From the NCBI GenBank assembly GCA_003557805.1, contig PWNY01000210.1, positions 1 to 22,157 of the forward strand: a DNA stretch of 22,157 nucleotides, read 5' to 3'. Under the pieces are notes generated by a model. It searched no databases, had not been told where the DNA came from, and worked only from the letters and a program-made list of their open reading frames with translations. Below are positions 15,010 to 22,157 of this stretch, one piece after another. Position 1 is the stretch's first letter. Each line of letters begins with the position of its first letter. Origin of the DNA: Bacteroidales bacterium. GTDB lineage: Bacteria > Bacteroidota > Bacteroidia > Bacteroidales > UBA7960. The translations under genes and the position numbers were made by a program.

Positions 15010-15870
15010 TCACGCTTTGTTCAAAATATCCCGAAGCGCATTTTCCAGCTGCGGATAGCGGAAGCGGTAGCCGTGAGCCTCCAGTTTGGACGGTATAGCA
15101 TGCTGGCCACCTGTAATTACGACCGAACCCTTTCCGTAAACAAGCCTTAACATGAACGAAGGGACAGGGAAAATTGCAGGACGAGACAGGACCCTGGCTA
15201 ATGTGCCGGTAAACTCCCTGTTGTTTACTGTCAGAGGAGAGCAGATATTAACAGGCCCTTTGATCGTGGTGTTATCCAGAACAAACTGAAACGCCCCTTT
15301 TACATCGTCAATATGGACCCATGACATATTCTGCTTACCGCTTGCGATTCGTCCTCCGAGCCCCATCTTAAAAAAGGGCAGCATTGTTTTAAGCGCCCCT
15401 CCGTCACTGCCAAGTACGACACCAAAACGGAACATAATGCTCCTGCAGCCCGATGGTGTACCGGCTGCAGCAGCCTCCCAGTCCCGGCAAAGACTTCCCA
15501 TAAAACTGTCAGAAAAAACGGTGCTGGTTTCATCGTGAACCCCTTCGTCCGTATAAATCCCTACGGCAGAGGCACAAATGAATGTATGGGGAGCAGGCTT
15601 TATAAAACGCATCGCCCCTGTGATCTTGCGTGTGGTTTTGACCCTGCTGTCGTATATCTCCTTCTGGTTTTTACTGGTCCATCGCCTGATAACAGGGGCC
15701 CCCGAAAGATGGATTATCACATCGGCACCCTTCAATACCTCTGCAAAAGACTGATCATCGAGCCTGAACAACTCCCGTTTAATTGGTATCAGCTCATGGC
15801 CCTTAAGGCTGAGCATCCTTGAAACGGAGCTCCCGATAAACCCCCCGGAAGCGCTAATGGCAATTTTCAT
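15010..15870 (-). CDS. TIGR01777 family NAD(P)-dependent epimerase-like protein (SDR39U1/YfcH type)
   Basis: 286 residues. Atypical extended short-chain dehydrogenase. The Rossmann motif is at the very N-terminus (MKIAISASGGFIGSSV; the usual GGTGFIG is changed to SASGGFIG). ADVIIHLSGAPV (about 65-76) and the MSWVHIDDV segment are typical of the family. The C-terminal DUF1731 region ends ITGGQHAIPSKLEAHGYRFRYPQLENAL. In place of the classical YxxxK site the region ICASAVGIYTDEG carries the family's YG/IY feature. No substrate is established. I start at the Met adjoining the Rossmann strand; an upstream Met at 15927 would add 19 residues of non-family sequence. Monocistronic, divergent from the TolC gene. 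Confidence 0.9.
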   Translation of the reverse strand: MKIAISASGGFIGSSVSRMLSLKGHELIPIKRELFRLDDQSFAEVLKGADVIIHLSGAPVIRRWTSKNQKEIYDSRVKTTRKITGAMRFIKPAPHTFICASAVGIYTDEGVHDETSTVFSDSFMGSLCRDWEAAAAGTPSGCRSIMFRFGVVLGSDGGALKTMLPFFKMGLGGRIASGKQNMSWVHIDDVKGAFQFVLDNTTIKGPVNICSPLTVNNREFTGTLARVLSRPAIFPVPSFMLRLVYGKGSVVITGGQHAIPSKLEAHGYRFRYPQLENALRDILNKA

Positions 15871-15911
15871 ATCATAAAAATAGAGAAAAATGGCGTTTAA
15901 GTGCAAAGTAG

Positions 15912-15944
15912 TTGGCTTAAAGTACAAAATATGTGATATTTTTG
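15912..15944 (+). promoter_or_regulatory. Candidate Bacteroidota promoter for the TolC-HlyD operon
   Basis: TATTTTTG (15937-15944) is an exact TAnnTTTG. TTGG (15912-15915) sits 21 bases upstream and is a partial match to the -33 TTTG. The start at 15992 gives a leader of about 40 bases. Confidence 0.4.
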
Positions 15945-15991
15945 TATGCCTTAAGAAAATATATCCGTATTAATTTAATCCAGTTTCAGTA

Positions 15992-17428
15992 ATGTTTTAC
16001 CTGGTATTTTTAGCCCTGCTTCTGCCGGCGAGTTCAGCCGGGTATGCCGGCGATGCAGAAAGGGCAGTTGTTACCTGGTCGATTGAGGATTGTATAAACC
16101 ATGCAGTTGAGAACAACCTCAGGATACAGCAACAAAGGCTTGGTGTGGACATAGCAAGGGAGAACCTCAATCAGAGCAGGTCTAACCGTATTCCATCACT
16201 TAACGCCAACGCTTCACACAGTTATAACTATGGCCGCACACTTGATCCCATAACCAACGAGTTTGTGACCGACAGGATTCGTACGAACAATTTCAGTGTA
16301 AGCAGCGGGGTAACCCTGTTCAGCGGGTTCCAGATACGCAACAACATTGAAAGGGACAATTATGAGCTGCAGTCGAGTATGCTTGATGTCGAAACAATGG
16401 AGAAGGACATATCGCTCGCTGTGGCATCTGCTTACCTTCAGATATTGTTCAGCAAGGAAATGGTTGCAATGGCAGAGAACCATCTTGAAGTGACCCGCCA
16501 ACAGGTTGAACGTACAAGGCAGTTGGTCGATGCGGGAACTCTTGCACGGGGCAGCCTTCTGACGATGCAGGCACAGGAGGCTTCTGAGGAGCTTCGGCTT
16601 GTTAATGCTAACAACCAGCTTAGGCTGGCCTATCTCGACCTGATGCAGTTATTGGATCTTCGCGAGGACATTGACTTCAGGATTGAAGTTCCTGAAATAG
16701 AGATAGTAGAGAGTGATGTTGTCGATTACTCTCCAATGCAGCTGTATGGTACCGCGGTGCAAATACAGCCGGATATACGTTCGGCAGAGCTCCAGGTGCG
16801 CAGTGCGGAAAAAAGCTATGATATTGCAAGGGGGGGATACAGCCCGAGACTTTCCCTTAGCGGCAGCATGGGAACAGGTTATTCAGAGGCAAGGCTTGAA
16901 ATTTCAGAGGTTATCGAAGCAGATCCAAGACATATAGGACAGACCGCTTCAGGTGAAGCCGTATTCGGCCCTTCGTTCAACTATGATTACAGGGTCATCC
17001 CATTCGGCGATCAGATAGAGGAGAACCTTAACCGCAGTATAGGGCTGTTTTTACAGATACCAGTCTTTAATAACCTTCAGGTAAGGTCAAATGTAAACCG
17101 CTCACAGATAGCACTTGAAAATGCCCGACTGCAGAGGCAGATAGTGCGTGAACAGCTTTACAAGACCATAGAGCAGGCTTACCAGGATGCAAAAGCGGCC
17201 CTGCAGAGCTACCAGGCCACTGAAAAAAACCTTGAGGCACTTGAAGAGTCATTCCGGTACACCGAACAGCGTTTCAACGTGGGGATGGTCAACACCATAG
17301 AGTATAATGATGCAAAGAATCGTTTGTCTGCAGCCGAGTCTGAGCTGTTGCAGTCAAAATATGAGTATGTGTTCAGGGTGAAGATTCTGGAGTACTATAT
17401 CGGTAACCCGATAAGCCTGCAGAACTAA
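15992..17428 (+). CDS. TolC family outer membrane efflux protein
   Basis: 478 residues. It would form the trimeric outer-membrane channel of a tripartite exporter. The signal peptide FYLVFLALLLPASSAGYA is unusual in lacking a basic residue, but a stop codon 21 bases upstream leaves no better ATG. The mature protein has the repeated OEP architecture: WSIEDCINHAVENNLRIQQQRLG opens the first repeat, and a second begins near residue 255 (PDIRSAELQVRSAEKSYDIARGGYSPRLSLSG). Long coiled-coil helices (about 125-205 and 360-450) carry heptad-like Ala/Leu/Gln patterns. The strand segments SLNANASHSYNYGRTLDP and SVSSGVTLFSGFQIRNNIE resemble Bacteroidota TolC barrels. The HlyD/MacA adaptor follows after 49 bases. 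No inner-membrane pump is adjacent. Confidence 0.93.
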   Translation: MFYLVFLALLLPASSAGYAGDAERAVVTWSIEDCINHAVENNLRIQQQRLGVDIARENLNQSRSNRIPSLNANASHSYNYGRTLDPITNEFVTDRIRTNNFSVSSGVTLFSGFQIRNNIERDNYELQSSMLDVETMEKDISLAVASAYLQILFSKEMVAMAENHLEVTRQQVERTRQLVDAGTLARGSLLTMQAQEASEELRLVNANNQLRLAYLDLMQLLDLREDIDFRIEVPEIEIVESDVVDYSPMQLYGTAVQIQPDIRSAELQVRSAEKSYDIARGGYSPRLSLSGSMGTGYSEARLEISEVIEADPRHIGQTASGEAVFGPSFNYDYRVIPFGDQIEENLNRSIGLFLQIPVFNNLQVRSNVNRSQIALENARLQRQIVREQLYKTIEQAYQDAKAALQSYQATEKNLEALEESFRYTEQRFNVGMVNTIEYNDAKNRLSAAESELLQSKYEYVFRVKILEYYIGNPISLQN

Positions 17429-17477
17429 ACTGATCTGAAACAGTCAACCCTTGAATTTTTTCAAAAAGAATGTAAAA

Positions 17478-18791
17478 ATGAACAACAAACTTGTAAGAGT
17501 TGCCCTTATCATACTGGGTATAGCCATTGTATTATTGCTTGTCGGCCGTGCTGCAGGCTGGTTCGGCAGTGATGAGGGAAGGCGGGTATCGGTCGAGGAG
17601 GCAGAAAGGCGCGATATTGTTGAGATAGTTACTGCCAATGGCAGGATCAGGCCTGTTACCGAGGTGAAAATAGCCCCTGATGTTTCAGGGGAGATAATCG
17701 AGTTGCACATTGAGGAGGGTGACTATGTAGAAAGGGGAGAGCTCCTCGCCCGTATCAACCCTGATATCTATGAATCTGCACTTGACAGGATGGAGGCCTC
17801 ACTCAATACCGCCAGGGCCAATCTTGCCAACGCCCGTGCACGGGCACTGCAGGCAGAGGCTCAGTTTATCAATGCAAGGGCAAACTACCAGAGGAACCGA
17901 AAACTTTTTGAAGAGGGAGCCATATCCGAATCGGAATATGACAGCGCCAGGGCACAGTATCTTGTTGCCGAAGCGGATGTAGAGGGTAGCAAGCAAAACG
18001 TCATTGCAAGCGAATTTCAGGTAAAAAGTGCTGAGGCAGGGGTGAATGAGGCCAGGGATAACTTATTAAAAACAAATCTTTTCGCCCCAATGTCAGGCAC
18101 GGTATCCCGGCTTGATGCCGAAGTTGGTGAAAGGGTTGTTGGAACGTCTCAGTTTGCAGGTACCGAGATAATTCGGATTGCAAACCTTAATGCAATGGAG
18201 GTGAAGGTTAATGTAAATGAGAATGACATTGTGAGGGTAAATGAGGGAGATTCTGCATATATCCAGATTGACGCCTTTTTTGGCGAGACATTCACCGGGG
18301 CTGTTACCTCTATTGCCAACTCTGCTGACAGTGATATGCTGGGTACGGATCAGGTAACCAACTTTGAGGTCAGGATCAGGATACTTCCCGGCTCTTACTC
18401 ACACCTTGAAAACCCTGACCGCCCATATATGTCACCGTTCAGGCCGGGTATGTCAGCTACAGTTGACATTCAGACACAGAGTGCATATGGTGTGGTGACA
18501 GTTCCGATCCAGGCTGTAACCACAAGAGAGCAAATAAGCGGCTCCCGGGATGATGAACAAACTCCCTCATCATCACCTGGAAGGCCGAGGGAATATGTGT
18601 TTGTTTATGAAGATGGTGTGGCAAGACAGCTTTCTGTCCGGTCGGGAATTCAGGACAACCAGTATATTGAGATAAGGGAAGGTCTTGACGAAGGGACAGA
18701 GGTAATTACAGGGCCGTACCGGCTTGTATCAAGAGAGCTTAATGACGGGGACCATGTGGTAAAGGTAGGACGGCAGGATCTTTTCCGTTGA
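17478..18791 (+). CDS. HlyD/MacA-type periplasmic efflux adaptor
   Basis: 437 residues. Membrane-fusion adaptor linking an inner-membrane pump to the TolC channel. It has an N-terminal anchor helix (about 5-25, VALIILGIAIVLLLVGRAAGWF), then a lipoyl half-motif (VKIAPDVSGEIIELHIEEGD), a long alpha-hairpin rich in Ala and Arg (about 95-190, NTARANLANARARAL), the second lipoyl half (NLFAPMSGTVSRLDAEVGE), a beta-barrel (about 230-320) and a membrane-proximal domain. An acidic, Ser/Pro linker (RDDEQTPSSSPGRPRE) interrupts the last domain. I start at the ATG at 17478; a TTG at 17451 would add nine residues (NFFKKNVK region) and is possible. It lies in an operon between TolC and tsaB. A MacB-type or RND pump would be its usual partner. 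Confidence 0.92.
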   Translation: MNNKLVRVALIILGIAIVLLLVGRAAGWFGSDEGRRVSVEEAERRDIVEIVTANGRIRPVTEVKIAPDVSGEIIELHIEEGDYVERGELLARINPDIYESALDRMEASLNTARANLANARARALQAEAQFINARANYQRNRKLFEEGAISESEYDSARAQYLVAEADVEGSKQNVIASEFQVKSAEAGVNEARDNLLKTNLFAPMSGTVSRLDAEVGERVVGTSQFAGTEIIRIANLNAMEVKVNVNENDIVRVNEGDSAYIQIDAFFGETFTGAVTSIANSADSDMLGTDQVTNFEVRIRILPGSYSHLENPDRPYMSPFRPGMSATVDIQTQSAYGVVTVPIQAVTTREQISGSRDDEQTPSSSPGRPREYVFVYEDGVARQLSVRSGIQDNQYIEIREGLDEGTEVITGPYRLVSRELNDGDHVVKVGRQDLFR

Positions 18792-18815
18792 TATAGATAG
18801 AAAAAATATCTCATA

Positions 18816-19541
18816 ATGCCAGTTATATTGCATATTGAAACATCCACGACTGTTTGTTCGGCAGGGGTTTCAAAGGATGGAGAACTTGTTGCTGTCCGGG
18901 AGGATAACAGTGGAAGTTACTCCCACTCCTCAGTGCTTACCGGTTTTGTCGATGAGGTCATTGCCGGTGCAGGACTTAAACCGGCTGACATATCTGCTGT
19001 TGCGGTCAGCAGCGGTCCGGGTTCATATACTGGCCTTCGTATTGGTGTATCCGTTGCTAAAGGGTTCTGTTATGCCCTGGATACCCCTTTGATATCGGTT
19101 GATACAATGCTTGCACTTGCGGATAATGCACTGGGCTTGCTCAACAAGGAAAAGCAAATAATTTCCCCGGCCGCCATAGAAACAACACTATGCCCGATGA
19201 TAGATGCAAGGCGCATGGAAGTATATCATGCTCTTTTCGGATATGACCTGTCAAATATAGAAGATACCAGGGCAAGCATTATTGATGAAAACTCATTCGC
19301 CGGCATTTTGGAATCCCGTAAAATTGTCTTTTTTGGTGACGGGGCTGCTAAATGCAAAGATGTTATAAAGAGCAGGAACGCATTTTTTCTTGACGGTGTC
19401 TGGCCATCTGTAAGAGGTATGGTCAGGGAGGCTGAGAAGAAGTTCTCGAAAGGGGATTTTGTGGATGTGGCCTACTTTGAACCTTTCTACCTGAAAGATT
19501 TTGTTGCAGGTAAGCCAAGGGTAAAAGGCCTGTATACATAA
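18816..19541 (+). CDS. tsaB: tRNA threonylcarbamoyladenosine biosynthesis protein TsaB
   Basis: 241 residues. TsaB is an ASKHA-fold protein that scaffolds TsaD and TsaE in making the t6A37 modification of ANN-decoding tRNAs. Diagnostic segments are ILHIETSTTVCSAGV at the start and AVSSGPGSYTGLRIGVSVAKGFCYAL (about 65-90). PMIDARRMEVYHALF (about 126-140) is also typical. The metal-binding and catalytic residues of TsaD are absent, as expected. It follows the HlyD gene after 24 bases and precedes the FtsB/DivIC gene by 30 bases. Co-transcription of a tRNA-modification gene with an efflux pair is an arrangement I recall in other Bacteroidota, but I cannot check it here. Confidence 0.95.
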   Translation: MPVILHIETSTTVCSAGVSKDGELVAVREDNSGSYSHSSVLTGFVDEVIAGAGLKPADISAVAVSSGPGSYTGLRIGVSVAKGFCYALDTPLISVDTMLALADNALGLLNKEKQIISPAAIETTLCPMIDARRMEVYHALFGYDLSNIEDTRASIIDENSFAGILESRKIVFFGDGAAKCKDVIKSRNAFFLDGVWPSVRGMVREAEKKFSKGDFVDVAYFEPFYLKDFVAGKPRVKGLYT

Positions 19542-19546
19542 TTTGC

Positions 19547-19554
19547 TACCTTTG
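19547..19554 (+). promoter_or_regulatory. Candidate -7 element before the FtsB/DivIC gene
   Basis: TACCTTTG fits TAnnTTTG exactly, 17 bases before the start at 19572, but no TTTG lies at -33. It could give the division gene an internal promoter separate from tsaB. Confidence 0.3.
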
Positions 19555-19571
19555 TATAAACCGCCTGTGGT

Positions 19572-19862
19572 ATGTGGTCAAAAATACCTTCCATATTAAA
19601 GAACAAATACCTGCTGGCATTCCTTGCAGTTTTTGTATGGTTGCTTTTTTTTGATAACCACAGTATAATACAGCAATGGCGGCTTCATCGCCAGCTCAAT
19701 GAGCTCAGGAAGGAACGCAGGTTTTATCTTGAGGAGATAAAGCGCGACAGTTTGGAGATTGAACGTCTTCGCAATGACCCGGATGCCATGGAACGCTATG
19801 CCAGGGAGAACTATATGATGAAACGTGAAAACGAGGATGTATATATTATAGTTGAAGATTAG
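19572..19862 (+). CDS. FtsB/DivIC family septum formation initiator protein
   Basis: 96 residues, the usual size. Bitopic division protein of the FtsQ-FtsL-FtsB complex, which activates septal peptidoglycan synthesis. A short basic cytoplasmic end (MWSKIPSILKNK) is followed by a helix at about 13-27 (YLLAFLAVFVWLLFF). A periplasmic coiled coil rich in Glu, Arg and Leu follows (about 38-70, LHRQLNELRKERRFYLEEI). The DivIC-specific DPDAMERYARENYMMK segment (about 71-86) and a hydrophobic DVYIIV tail complete it. It is the last gene of the TolC-HlyD-tsaB series and ends 3 bases before the stop of the convergent priA gene. Strong family call despite short length. Confidence 0.9.
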   Translation: MWSKIPSILKNKYLLAFLAVFVWLLFFDNHSIIQQWRLHRQLNELRKERRFYLEEIKRDSLEIERLRNDPDAMERYARENYMMKRENEDVYIIVED

Positions 19863-19865
19863 TGA

Positions 19866-22157
19866 TTACGCCGGATCCACATTAAAAACTAGCCTTACTC
19901 CCTTCCACTTTGCCTCTTTGCGGAAATTAAAAGCCAGCTTCTCCAGTTTTTGTTTTTCCTGTGCAAGTGATCCACCTGGTTTAAGCTTTAGCAGTATGTT
20001 CTTTATGTACTGCTTCCTGATCCTTGAGATCACCGGGTACTCAGGGCCCATTACCCTGCCCGGGAACTCCGCACGCAGCCTCTCTGCAATAACAGAGGCT
20101 GCATCGTTCAAAACCACCTCGTCAATGTGCAGCAAACTAAGCAGCACCACTCTTGAAAACGGGGGGTAGTTGAACTGCTCGCGTTCAGAAACCTGTTTTT
20201 TGTACATGGCCTCATAATCGTTTTCGACCACTTGTTTTATCACAGGGTGTTCAGGCCTGTATGTCTGGATTACCACCTTACCCCTTTTTTTGCTTCTGCC
20301 TGCACGACCGCTTACCTGTGCCATCAACTGAAATGCCCGTTCATGAGACCGGAAGTCCGGGAAATTCAGCATGTTATCGGCGTTTAGTATGCCCACCACC
20401 CCTACATTGTCAAAGTCCAGCCCCTTGCTTATCATTTGGGTGCCTACGAGTATGTCAATGCGGCGTTTTTCAAAGTCCTCTATGATTTTCCGGTAAGAAT
20501 TTTTTGATCTTGTGGTATCAAGGTCCATCCTTGCCACAACTGCATCAGGAAAGAACAAAGGCAGCTCTTCCTCGATCTTCTCGGTGCCAAAGCCCTTCAT
20601 CCTAAGGTCGGTGGACCCGCATGATGGGCATTCGCCTGGTGGTGGCATTGAGCTGCCGCAGTAATGGCATTTTAACCTGTTAATCTTTTTGTGGTATACC
20701 AGGCTTACATCACATTGGTGACAACCCGGCAGCCAATGGCATATTTCACACTCCAGCCTCGGGGAGAAACCCCTCCTGTTCTGGAACAATATAACCTGCT
20801 CCCCCTGCTCCAGGGATGACTTCATGTTTTCAAACAACAGGGATGAAAAGTGCGATTTCATTGATTTGGTGCGGCTCTCCTTGCGGAGGTCTGCTACCAG
20901 AACCTGTGGCATTTCCACGCCACCGTGCCTTTTGTCTAACCTGGAATATCCAAACTTTCCTGACCTCACTCTTGAATAGGCCTCAAGTGAAGGGGTTGCG
21001 GATCCCAGCAATACTTTTGCATTGAACATGGATGCAAGATAGATCGCAGCATCACGCGCATGGTATCGCGGTGCCGGGTCGTGCTGCTTGAAGCTTGGCT
21101 CATGTTCCTCGTCGACAATGACAAGGCCAAGGTCCCTGAAAGGCAGAAAAACCGCTGATCGCGGGCCAAGGACAAGGTCGTATTTTATATTTGAGCGCCC
21201 CGAGCTAATACCTCCTGACAGCAGGTTGTTCCATACCTCCACCCTTTCCATTGGATTAAATCGTGAGTGGTAGATGCCTGCCCTGCTGCCGAAGTTTTTT
21301 TGAAGGCGGTTTATTATCTGGGCTGTCAGGGCGATCTCCGGTAACAGGTAAAGCACCTGCCTGCCCTGCTTTATTGTATCATGTATGAGCTTTATGTACA
21401 ATTCGGTTTTACCGCTGGAGGTTACACCGTGAAGCAACACAACATCCCTGCTGGTAAAAGCATCCATGATTCCGTTAAGGGCCTTTTGCTGGCCGGTGCT
21501 CAACCCGGTTTTGCTGTCAAGGGCTTTAAGGTGGCTGAAATAGCTTTCCTCCCTTTCTGCCGTTTTTAAAATGCCTTTTTCGACAAGGGCCCTGAGTGCA
21601 GCGGAACCGCCTTTTACAGAGCCGGTTAGCCTTTCAGCATCAACCTCCCGGTTTTTCATTTGGCCCTCCCCATCACTTTGCCTGAAAAAAGCCATTAAAA
21701 GCTCCAGTTGGCGGGGTGCCTTTTTCTCACAATATTCAAATACCTCCTTTAGTTCTTCCTCTATAAAATATTTTTTCCGGAGCGATACATACCTGACAGT
21801 CCTGGGCCTCCATGGATCGTCAAGCTCTTCCTTTAGCAGTATCAAGCCCTTGTCAATCATTGACTTGATAACCGGGAAAATCCTTGATACCGAAATACTT
21901 CTTGAGGCCTCCGAAAGGGTCATCGGTTGGTTGCTCCTGAGGGCCTCCATTAGTTCCAGCTCCTTGTCACCAAGTGAACCATCAGGTGCTTTTACACCCG
22001 GGTTTAACGAAATGCGTGTTTCACCGGCAAGTTTCATTGCAGGGGGCAGAGCAGCGTTCATTACCTCACCGGGGCTGCACATGTAGTAGGATGCAATCCA
22101 CTCCCAGAAAATGAACTGATCCGGAGTTACAACTGGAGTATTATCCAGCACCGAATG
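19866..22157 (-). CDS. priA: Primosomal protein N' (PriA helicase), partial, N-terminus outside window
   Basis: 763 residues are visible and the frame is still open at the right edge, so the true start lies beyond it; Bacteroidota PriA proteins are about 820 residues and roughly the first 60-70 are missing. PriA is a 3'-5' superfamily 2 helicase that reloads the replisome at collapsed forks. The visible part begins in the 3'BD/winged-helix area (TPDQFIFWEWIASYYMCSPGEV). It continues with Walker A HGVTSSGKTE (about 243-252), the DEEH box (about 349-352) and GSATPS. Eight zinc-binding cysteines (CEIC, CHQC, CHYC, CPSC) lie at about 470-513, followed by the second RecA-like domain (LVGTQMISKGLDFDNVGVVGI, QVSGRAGR). 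It is convergent with the FtsB gene, and only 3 bases separate the stops. Confidence 0.96.
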   Translation of the reverse strand, partial: HSVLDNTPVVTPDQFIFWEWIASYYMCSPGEVMNAALPPAMKLAGETRISLNPGVKAPDGSLGDKELELMEALRSNQPMTLSEASRSISVSRIFPVIKSMIDKGLILLKEELDDPWRPRTVRYVSLRKKYFIEEELKEVFEYCEKKAPRQLELLMAFFRQSDGEGQMKNREVDAERLTGSVKGGSAALRALVEKGILKTAEREESYFSHLKALDSKTGLSTGQQKALNGIMDAFTSRDVVLLHGVTSSGKTELYIKLIHDTIKQGRQVLYLLPEIALTAQIINRLQKNFGSRAGIYHSRFNPMERVEVWNNLLSGGISSGRSNIKYDLVLGPRSAVFLPFRDLGLVIVDEEHEPSFKQHDPAPRYHARDAAIYLASMFNAKVLLGSATPSLEAYSRVRSGKFGYSRLDKRHGGVEMPQVLVADLRKESRTKSMKSHFSSLLFENMKSSLEQGEQVILFQNRRGFSPRLECEICHWLPGCHQCDVSLVYHKKINRLKCHYCGSSMPPPGECPSCGSTDLRMKGFGTEKIEEELPLFFPDAVVARMDLDTTRSKNSYRKIIEDFEKRRIDILVGTQMISKGLDFDNVGVVGILNADNMLNFPDFRSHERAFQLMAQVSGRAGRSKKRGKVVIQTYRPEHPVIKQVVENDYEAMYKKQVSEREQFNYPPFSRVVLLSLLHIDEVVLNDAASVIAERLRAEFPGRVMGPEYPVISRIRKQYIKNILLKLKPGGSLAQEKQKLEKLAFNFRKEAKWKGVRLVFNVDPA

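Noticed and set aside
3991..18791. A single MacAB-TolC exporter made of the permease pair plus TolC/HlyD
   Set aside because: The two sets are about 10 kb apart on opposite strands and no ATPase is present; nothing in the sequence ties them together beyond family type.
1..22157. Mobile element, CRISPR array, or tRNA/rRNA gene
   Set aside because: I found no transposase, integrase, terminal inverted repeats, regularly spaced repeats or tRNA-like cloverleaf in any intergenic region.

Overview
This window looks like a chromosomal segment of an anaerobic or facultative member of the Bacteroidota, probably a Bacteroidales or Marinilabiliales relative. Starts lack clear Shine-Dalgarno sequences. 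Several intergenic regions carry the Bacteroidota housekeeping promoter pattern (TTTG, about 20 bases, TAnnTTTG). The protein set (short DivIC-like FtsB, TsaB next to a TolC/HlyD pair, LolE/MacB-type permease pairs) also fits that phylum. I see no insertion sequence, prophage, CRISPR array, tRNA or rRNA, so this is a gene-dense core and semi-accessory region.

Layout. (1) 1-3994, plus strand: the end of a NuoF/HydB-type flavin subunit, then a large FdhF-type molybdenum/tungsten formate dehydrogenase subunit. Together they suggest a soluble NAD-linked, possibly electron-bifurcating, formate dehydrogenase. (2) 3991-6442, minus strand: two FtsX/MacB-type ABC permeases in tandem with no ATPase beside them. 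(3) 6542-7255: an SRAP/YedK abasic-site protein. (4) 7283-9222, minus strand: an unrecognised exported protein with a strong candidate promoter, a tiny PLDc_N membrane protein with a clear terminator, and upstream of it a lipoprotein with a hydrophobic tail holding six cysteines. (5) 9565-13278: a sigma-54 response regulator with no adjacent kinase. On its left is a divergent 97-residue secreted protein. On its right, convergent, is a two-gene unit: an exported DJ-1/PfpI lipoprotein followed by a bacterial eRF1-like (baeRF) protein. (6) 13605-22157: radA, a TIGR01777 epimerase, TolC, an HlyD/MacA adaptor, tsaB, an FtsB/DivIC protein, and priA running off the right edge.

Two regions may hold something new. 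First, the regulator region has a 17-bp near-continuous palindrome between the regulator and the divergent secreted protein. Perfect sigma-54 '-24' heptamers (TGGCACG) lie upstream of both the secreted protein and the DJ-1/baeRF unit, each 67 bases from the start codon; the '-12' halves are imperfect. This suggests a local sigma-54 stress regulon that includes an eRF1-like, possibly ribosome-silencing, protein. Second, the lipoprotein/PLDc_N pair resembles in architecture an SDP-like peptide precursor with a small membrane partner. Both ideas are inference.

Convergent gene ends are extremely tight. fdhF and the second permease share TTAA for both stop codons, and the regulator and baeRF gene ends lie in one 12-bp-stem hairpin.
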